A DNA stretch of 64,000 nt, from the NCBI GenBank assembly GCA_003605175.1, contig QWDA01000003.1, positions 318,501 through 382,500 on the forward strand, written 5' to 3'. A model generated the notes under the pieces. That model did not search any database. It worked only from the letters and a program-made list of their open reading frames with translations, and was not told the origin of the DNA. Shown here piece after piece: positions 59,443 to 64,000 of the stretch. The first letter of the stretch is position 1. Every line of letters starts with the position of its first letter. The position numbers and the translations under genes were made by a program. Source of the stretch: Paracoccaceae bacterium. Its GTDB lineage: Bacteria > Pseudomonadota > Alphaproteobacteria > Rhodobacterales > Rhodobacteraceae.

Positions 59443-60276
59443 ATGTCCGGGATCGCAACCGCACTTGCCGACCACTACACGCCCGAGAACCTGCTCGAGG
59501 CGATCAACCGGGGCCTCACCCAGGCGGGGGTCGACCCCGAAGCGCCGGCGCCCGAGGACCTGAAGCCGGTGGACGAGTTCCACTTGGGCGGTGTCGAGGC
59601 GACCGAGGCGTTCCTCGACCCGCTGGGGATCACGGCGGAGATGGAGGTTCTCGACATCGGCAGCGGGATCGGCGGGACGGCCCGGTTCATCGCCGGCCGC
59701 TACGGGGCGCAGGTGACGGGCGTGGACCTGACGCCGGCTTTCGTCGCGACGGCGAAGATCCTGAGCGCGCGGGTCGGGCTTGGCCGCAGGACGCGGTTTG
59801 TCGAGGGGAGCGCGCTGGCGCTGCCGGTGGAGGCGGCGGCGTACGATCTCGCGACGCTGTTTCACGTGGGGATGAATATCGAGGACAAGGCGGGGCTGTT
59901 CCGCGAGGTGGCGCGGGTGCTGAAGCCCGGCGGGCGCTTCGCGGTGTTCGACCTGATGACGCGGGACGGGCGGCCGCTCGATTTCCCGGTGCCCTGGTCG
60001 ACCGCGCCGGAGACTTCCTTCGTGACAAAGCCGGATGCCTATCGCACGGCGGCCGAGGCGGCGGGGCTGACGCCCCTGGCCGAGCGGGATTGCTACGACT
60101 ACGCCACAGCGTTCTTCGAGCGGGTCATGGCACAGGCGGCGAAGGCCGACGGGCCGCCGCCGGTGGGGCTGCACCTGATCATGGGGGCCACCGCGCAGGA
60201 GAAATACGGCAATGCCGCCGCAGCGGTGCTGGATGGCAGGATCGGGCCCCGGGAAATGGTGTTCGGGAAAGGCTGA
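59443..60276 (+). CDS. SAM-dependent methyltransferase
   Basis: This 277-aa class I methyltransferase has motif I VLDIGSGIGGTARFIA (about residues 69-84), GVDLTPAFVATA and a late VLKPGGRFAVFDL. The substrate cannot be read; the pattern is near UbiE- and sarcosine-methyltransferase-like families. The ATG at 59443 follows TTTGGAGGACC. It shares one base with the next gene's ATG (TGATG). Confidence 0.85.
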   Translation: MSGIATALADHYTPENLLEAINRGLTQAGVDPEAPAPEDLKPVDEFHLGGVEATEAFLDPLGITAEMEVLDIGSGIGGTARFIAGRYGAQVTGVDLTPAFVATAKILSARVGLGRRTRFVEGSALALPVEAAAYDLATLFHVGMNIEDKAGLFREVARVLKPGGRFAVFDLMTRDGRPLDFPVPWSTAPETSFVTKPDAYRTAAEAAGLTPLAERDCYDYATAFFERVMAQAAKADGPPPVGLHLIMGATAQEKYGNAAAAVLDGRIGPREMVFGKG

Positions 60277-60656
60277 TGGCGCTGAAGCGGATCTCCTTCC
60301 AGTCGATCCCGGTCCAGGATCAGGACCGGGCGCTGGCCTTCTGGCGCGACGTGATGGGGATGGAGGTGCAGGTCGACGCGCCCTACGAGGAAGGCTGGCG
60401 CTGGATCTTCCTCGCGATCCCGGGCTCGGACAGTCGGATCACCTTCGCGAAGGCGGACCAGATCGTCGCGAAGGAGGGGGTGCCGGTCCTGGCGCTCGTC
60501 TCCGAGGATGTGGACGCCGATTGCGCGCGCTGGCGCGACGCCGGGGTCACGGTCGAGGGCGGTCCGGGTGACGCGCCCTGGATGGAGGGCGTCCGCTGGG
60601 CGCTGATCAGGGACAGCGAGGGGAACCTCGTCTTTGTCGAGAGCTGGAAAGGATAG
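60276..60656 (+). CDS. VOC (glyoxalase/dioxygenase-like) family protein
   Basis: This 126-aa vicinal-oxygen-chelate protein has the paired beta-alpha-beta units, with LKRISFQSIPVQDQDRALAFWRDVMGMEV at the front half split by strand breaks and LIRDSEGNLVFVES at the end. It overlaps the methyltransferase stop by one base. The first metal His position looks replaced (SFQS), so catalysis is uncertain. Confidence 0.82.
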   Translation: MALKRISFQSIPVQDQDRALAFWRDVMGMEVQVDAPYEEGWRWIFLAIPGSDSRITFAKADQIVAKEGVPVLALVSEDVDADCARWRDAGVTVEGGPGDAPWMEGVRWALIRDSEGNLVFVESWKG

Positions 60657-60659
60657 CGG

Positions 60660-61121
60660 ATGGCCGGACCTTCACTTCCCGCCGAGGGCGGCTGCCGCTG
60701 CGGCAAGCTGCGGTTCCGGGTCACGGCGCCGCCGATCCTGACGGCGGCCTGCCATTGCACCGGCTGCCAGCGCATGTCGGGAGGGGCGTTCTCGACCACG
60801 GCGATGTTTCCGGCGGACGGGTTCGAAGTGATTCAGGGCGCCCCCGTGCTGGGCGGGCTGAAAGGGCCGGAACTCCATCACCAGCACTGCCCGGACTGCC
60901 TGAGCTGGGTGTTCACAACCTTCGGGCCGGAGCGGCCCATCGTGAATGTGCGCGCGGTGATGCTGGACGATCCGTCCTGGTTCGTGCCCTTCGTGGAGAG
61001 CTGGACCTCCGAGAAATTCGCCTGGGCCGAGACCGGGGCCGTTCACGGTTTCGAAGAGTTCCCGCTGCCCGAACAGCGCCCCGCCCTGATGGCGGAATTC
61101 GCGGAGCGCGCGAAAGGATGA
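60660..61121 (+). CDS. GFA family (DUF636, Mss4-like) zinc protein
   Basis: This 153-aa protein has the zinc ligands of glutathione-dependent formaldehyde-activating-like proteins: GGCRCGKL (structural pair), CHCTGCQRMSG and HQHCPDCLSW. Despite the name, most members have no proven formaldehyde role. It is separated by 3 nt from the VOC gene and is part of the cargo between preT and preA. Confidence 0.85.
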   Translation: MAGPSLPAEGGCRCGKLRFRVTAPPILTAACHCTGCQRMSGGAFSTTAMFPADGFEVIQGAPVLGGLKGPELHHQHCPDCLSWVFTTFGPERPIVNVRAVMLDDPSWFVPFVESWTSEKFAWAETGAVHGFEEFPLPEQRPALMAEFAERAKG

Positions 61122-61131
61122 GTGCCGAGAC

Positions 61132-61194
61132 GCCCCGGGCTTGACCCGGGGCCTCACCGTTGAGGAACAGGAGGCCCCGGGTCGAGCCCGGGGC
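61132..61194. repeat. 63-bp dispersed palindrome before preA
   Basis: Two 24-nt arms (61132-61155 and 61171-61194) match at 23 of 24 positions when inverted, with a 15-nt centre; each arm contains CCCGGG twice. CCCCGGGTCAAGCCCGGGG-type palindromes are common as dispersed repeats in this family. It sits 18 nt before the preA start. Confidence 0.75.
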
Positions 61195-61212
61195 GGCGAC
61201 AGGAGTGACGAC

Positions 61213-62514
61213 ATGGCCGACCTGACGACCGATTTCGTGGGGATCAAGTCCCCGAACCCGTTCTGGCTGGCCTCGGCGCCGCCGACGGACAAGGAATACA
61301 ACGTGGTGCGCGCCTTCAAGGCGGGCTGGGGCGGCGTGGTGTGGAAGACGCTGGGGCTCGACCCGCATATCGTCAACGTGAACGGGCCGCGCTACGGGGT
61401 GGTCTATGGCGCCGACCGGCGGGTGCTGGGGCTCAACAATATCGAGCTTATCACCGACCGGCCCCTGGAGGTGAACCTGCGCGAGATCAAGCAGGTGAAG
61501 CGCGACTGGCCGGACCGGGCGATGGTGGTCTCGCTGATGGTTCCCTGCGAGGAATGGGCCTGGAAGGAGATCCTGCCCAAGGTCGAGGAGACCGGCGCGG
61601 ACGGGATCGAGCTCAATTTCGGCTGCCCGCACGGGATGAGCGAGCGCGGTATGGGCTCGGCGGTGGGGCAGGTGCCTGAATACATCGAGATGGTCACCCG
61701 CTGGTGCAAGCAGAACACGCGGATGCCGGTGATCGTGAAGCTGACGCCGAACATCACCGATATCCGCTTTCCGGCGCGGGCGGCCTATGCGGGCGGGGCG
61801 GATGCGGTCTCGCTGATCAACACGGTGTCGTCGATCACCAGCGTGAACCTCGACACGATGAGCCCGGAGCCCTCGATCGACGGCAAGGGCAGCCATGGCG
61901 GCTATTGCGGGCCGGCGGTGAAGCCGATCGCGCTCAACATGGTGGCCGAGATCGCCCGCGACGTGGAGACGCTCGACCTGCCGATCTCGGGCATCGGCGG
62001 GATCACCACCTGGCGCGATGCTGCGGAGTTCCTGGCGCTCGGCGCCGGGACGGTGCAGGTCTGCACGGCGGCGATGACCTATGGCTTCAAGATCATCGAC
62101 GAGATGACGCGCGGGCTCTCGGACTGGATGGACGGGAAGGGGTACGCGAGCGTCGCCGATGTTGTGGGCCGCGCGGTGCCGAACGTGACCGACTGGCAGT
62201 ACCTGAACCTGAATTACGTTACCAAGGCGCGGATCGACCAGGAGCTTTGCATCAAGTGCGGGCGCTGCTTCGCCGCCTGCGAGGACACTTCGCACCAGGC
62301 GATCTGGATGAAGGAAGGCCGGGTCTTCGAGGTGAACGACGCCGAATGCGTGGCCTGCAACCTCTGCGTCGATGTCTGCCCGGTGGAGGGCTGCATCACC
62401 ATGGAGGAACTGGCGCCGGGGGTGACCGATCCGCGGACGGGCCGGGTGATCGCGGCGGAATACGCCAACTGGACGACCCATCCGAACAATCCGGCGGCGA
62501 AGGCGGCGGAGTGA
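61213..62514 (+). CDS. preA: NAD-dependent dihydropyrimidine dehydrogenase subunit PreA
   Basis: This 433-aa FMN protein reduces uracil and thymine to dihydropyrimidines together with PreT. The TIM-barrel part has NPFWLASAPPTD, GIELNFGCPHGMSERGMG and GIGGITTWRDAAEF. The C-terminal ferredoxin part has CIKCGRCFAACED and CVACNLCVDVCPVEGC. The ATG at 61213 after GGAGTGACGAC is the conserved beginning. Downstream pyrimidine genes (hydantoinase, ureidopropionase) are not in the window. Confidence 0.95.
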   Translation: MADLTTDFVGIKSPNPFWLASAPPTDKEYNVVRAFKAGWGGVVWKTLGLDPHIVNVNGPRYGVVYGADRRVLGLNNIELITDRPLEVNLREIKQVKRDWPDRAMVVSLMVPCEEWAWKEILPKVEETGADGIELNFGCPHGMSERGMGSAVGQVPEYIEMVTRWCKQNTRMPVIVKLTPNITDIRFPARAAYAGGADAVSLINTVSSITSVNLDTMSPEPSIDGKGSHGGYCGPAVKPIALNMVAEIARDVETLDLPISGIGGITTWRDAAEFLALGAGTVQVCTAAMTYGFKIIDEMTRGLSDWMDGKGYASVADVVGRAVPNVTDWQYLNLNYVTKARIDQELCIKCGRCFAACEDTSHQAIWMKEGRVFEVNDAECVACNLCVDVCPVEGCITMEELAPGVTDPRTGRVIAAEYANWTTHPNNPAAKAAE

Positions 62515-62639
62515 TCGACCTCGAGGAAGTCTGGCGGATCCGCGAGAAGGAGGTCTATCCGAGGCTCTTCGGCCCCCTGTCGCGGAGGGAGGCGCTCGAC
62601 CAGGACGTGTTCGCGCGCAGCCGCGCCTCGGTGGTCTGA
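62511..62639 (+). CDS. 42-aa ORF translationally coupled to preA
   Basis: GTG at 62511 overlaps the preA TGA (GTGA). The 42 codons read MIDLEEVWRIREKEVYPRLF, then GPLSRREALDQDVFARSRAS and VV. The opening resembles, from memory, the start of SUFU-like proteins (WxxREExVYPxLFGPxSRG), so this may be a truncated relict or a real micro-protein. The coupling supports expression. Confidence 0.5.
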   Translation: MIDLEEVWRIREKEVYPRLFGPLSRREALDQDVFARSRASVV

Positions 62640-62659
62640 CGCAGGGGGAGGACAGCGAC

Positions 62660-63049
62660 ATGATCGAACGGCTCGACCACATCAACATCCGCACGCACCG
62701 GCTGGACGAGATGATCGCGTGGTATCGGGACGTGCTGGGCATGGAGGTGGGGCCGCGCCCGGCCGCGTTCGATTTTCCGGGCGCATGGCTTTACGCGAAC
62801 GGCCAGCCGCTGGTGCATTTCGTCGGGGTCGCGGCGCAGCCGAGCGATCCGGGGACCGACCTGAAGCTGGAGCACGGGGCGTTTTCCGCGACAGGCTTCA
62901 AGGGGTTCGTCGAGAAGCTCGAGGCGCGCGGGGAACGCTTTCGCCTTACGCGGATCGAGGAGTTCGGGATCGCGCAGGTGAATGTCTGGGACCCGGACGG
63001 GAACCACCTGCATATCGACTTCGCGCTGGCGGAGGAGGGGGCCGGCTAG
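62660..63049 (+). CDS. VOC family (glyoxalase-like) protein
   Basis: This 129-aa vicinal-oxygen-chelate protein has RLDHINIRTHRLDEMIAWY (first His ligand), LVHFVGV and VWDPDGNHLHIDF (last His/Glu-type region), so metal ligands look intact. GGGGGAGGACAG precedes the ATG. It follows preA and the small ORF by 20 nt and may be in the same transcript. Confidence 0.87.
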   Translation: MIERLDHINIRTHRLDEMIAWYRDVLGMEVGPRPAAFDFPGAWLYANGQPLVHFVGVAAQPSDPGTDLKLEHGAFSATGFKGFVEKLEARGERFRLTRIEEFGIAQVNVWDPDGNHLHIDFALAEEGAG

Positions 63050-63069
63050 CACCGGCCCCGACTTGGGTC

Positions 63070-63816
63070 TCAGGCGGGACGGAGGCCGGTGTCCGGTTCG
63101 AGCTGGCGCGCAGCCAGTTCGCCGAAGACGAGGCCGAGCGCCGTCCAGATCACCGCGTGCAGCCCGATCGAGGCGGTGCGGAACTGCCAGAGCACATCGG
63201 CCGGGAAGTCCGGACCCACCTCGTTCACCGCGGGCAGAATGGTGCCGGCGGCGAGCATCAGCACGGCATAGGTGGCGCAGCCCGCGATGGCGGCGTGCCA
63301 GGGTTGGAGCCTGACGCTTTTCAGGATCTTGATGCCGATGGCCGCGGCCGCCAGAGAGGCGACGATCAGGCCGAAATAGAGGCCGGTGCGGGTGCCGATG
63401 GTTTCGAGCGCGCCCACCGCAGGCGGGTTCGGCGGGTATTTGAGCGCCGGCACAAGCGAGACCGTCACGAAGCCAGCGAGCGCCGTGAGGCCGGCCGTGG
63501 CGCGGGCGCCGAGCGGGATCACGCGGCCGTGCAGGAACGCGAAGGCCAGCGCGAAGAGGCCGCCGAGCGCGGTGCAGAACACTGCGGTTCCGGTGAAGAG
63601 GCCCATGCCGGCCTGGGTTTCGCGGCTGACGAGTTCTTCCTCCCCGTGGGAATGGTCCGGGGCGGTGCCGGGGGCGTGGTCATGCGCCGCCGCGGCTTCC
63701 TCGAGTGCGATGGCCGCGTCAACGGACGGTTCGCCCCAGACCCGCGCGGTGCCAAAGGCCAGAACGCCGGCGATGAAGCCGGCGATCAGGCCGCTTACGA
63801 GCAGCTTTCCGATCAT
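63070..63816 (-). CDS. cbtA: CbtA, predicted cobalt transporter subunit
   Basis: This 248-aa membrane protein has five to six helices and the His-rich segment HDHAPGTAPDHSHGEE (about residues 45-60), with LVPALKYPPNPPAVG in the middle, all typical of CbtA. CbtAB is predicted to import cobalt for cobalamin synthesis, usually under a B12 riboswitch; that region would be beyond the right edge. The ATG at 63816 (MIGKLLVSGL) is 10 nt after the cbtB stop. Confidence 0.92.
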   Translation of the reverse strand: MIGKLLVSGLIAGFIAGVLAFGTARVWGEPSVDAAIALEEAAAAHDHAPGTAPDHSHGEEELVSRETQAGMGLFTGTAVFCTALGGLFALAFAFLHGRVIPLGARATAGLTALAGFVTVSLVPALKYPPNPPAVGALETIGTRTGLYFGLIVASLAAAAIGIKILKSVRLQPWHAAIAGCATYAVLMLAAGTILPAVNEVGPDFPADVLWQFRTASIGLHAVIWTALGLVFGELAARQLEPDTGLRPA

Positions 63817-63826
63817 GATCGTTCCC

Positions 63827-64000
63827 TCAGTGGCAGGGGAAGCCGAGCAGGTGGCGCGCGTCGTGCACGTATTCATGCACATAGCCGCCCTCGGTGAGCG
63901 CGGCCGCGCCCTGCTCGGTCGTCACGAAATAGAGCGCGACGAGCATGAGGAGGCCGAAGAACACCGCCCAGGGGGCGAGATCACGGAGGGGGATCGGGGC
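63827..64000 (-). CDS. cbtB: CbtB, predicted cobalt transporter subunit (partial)
   Basis: The minus strand encodes the last 57 residues of a short protein that enters from the right edge. It has one helix (LAPWAVFFGLLMLVALYFV) and ends YVHEYVHDARHLLGFPCH, the His-rich terminal motif of CbtB. The 5' end lies outside the window. Confidence 0.92.
   Translation of the reverse strand, partial: APIPLRDLAPWAVFFGLLMLVALYFVTTEQGAAALTEGGYVHEYVHDARHLLGFPCH

Noticed and set aside
60276-60656. Glyoxalase I function for the first VOC protein
   Set aside because: The N-terminal metal His position looks replaced and there is no glutathione-pathway context beyond the poorly informative GFA neighbour.

Overview
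The window is high-GC DNA from an alphaproteobacterium, most likely of the Rhodobacteraceae/Paracoccaceae. The clues are a ccoGHIS set with an FNR-type box, a FYDLN-acid (TIGR02300) protein, a fused PntA, malate synthase G, TRAP transporters, a CbtAB cobalt transporter at the right edge and heavy use of 4-nt start/stop overlaps with GTG and TTG starts. Everything here is read by eye; no database search was run.

Layout. 1-4.3 kb (minus): ccoG-ccoH-ccoI-ccoS, cbb3 oxidase maturation, under a probable FnrL box. 4.3-6.3 kb: a GntR regulator, a YgjP-type hydrolase, an acidic FYDLN protein and tRNA-Ala(GGC). 6.4-15.2 kb: a divergent catabolic island. Intradiol dioxygenase, IclR regulator and amidohydrolase run left. 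A citrate-synthase-like protein, a class III CoA-transferase, a DctPQM TRAP importer and an FMN reductase run right. The shared promoter carries TTTTCG/CGAAAA operator-like repeats. 15.3-20.7 kb: a GST-cupin-SDR-flavoprotein-TetR operon behind a perfect 16-bp palindrome, then a second GST divergent from a LysR gene. 20.7-22.3 kb: a decayed, A+T-richer patch with an HxlR remnant, three REP hairpins around a REP-associated transposase remnant, a standalone PD-(D/E)XK nuclease-like gene and a degenerate inverted copy of the ettA 3' end.

22.3-34.2 kb: ettA; two coupled regulators (Lrp/AsnC and XRE) divergent from a tightly overlapping cassette (YqcI/YcgG protein, small cupin, APC permease, 98-aa protein); TauE exporter; a small exported protein; and a 1584-aa three-enzyme protein (GT2, GT41-like, sulfotransferase). 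34-52 kb: mostly housekeeping genes: pepN, an ArsR-SRPBCC-SRPBCC operon, glcB, an unknown pair that includes a Cys-rich protein, a GlcG-like protein, a class I amidotransferase, a lyxose-isomerase-like protein, pntAB, a dienelactone-hydrolase-like protein, DUF3422 and an M20 peptidase.

52.5-64 kb: moaA-waaA-GT4 (minus), accB-accC (minus), preT and preA separated by three cargo genes and a long palindrome, a tiny coupled ORF, a VOC protein and cbtA/cbtB. The best candidates for undescribed biology are the YqcI/YcgG-cupin-permease cassette, the dioxygenase/CoA-transferase catabolic island, the PD-(D/E)XK gene in the decayed patch, the 1584-aa fusion enzyme and the Cys-rich pair at 41.9-42.6 kb.
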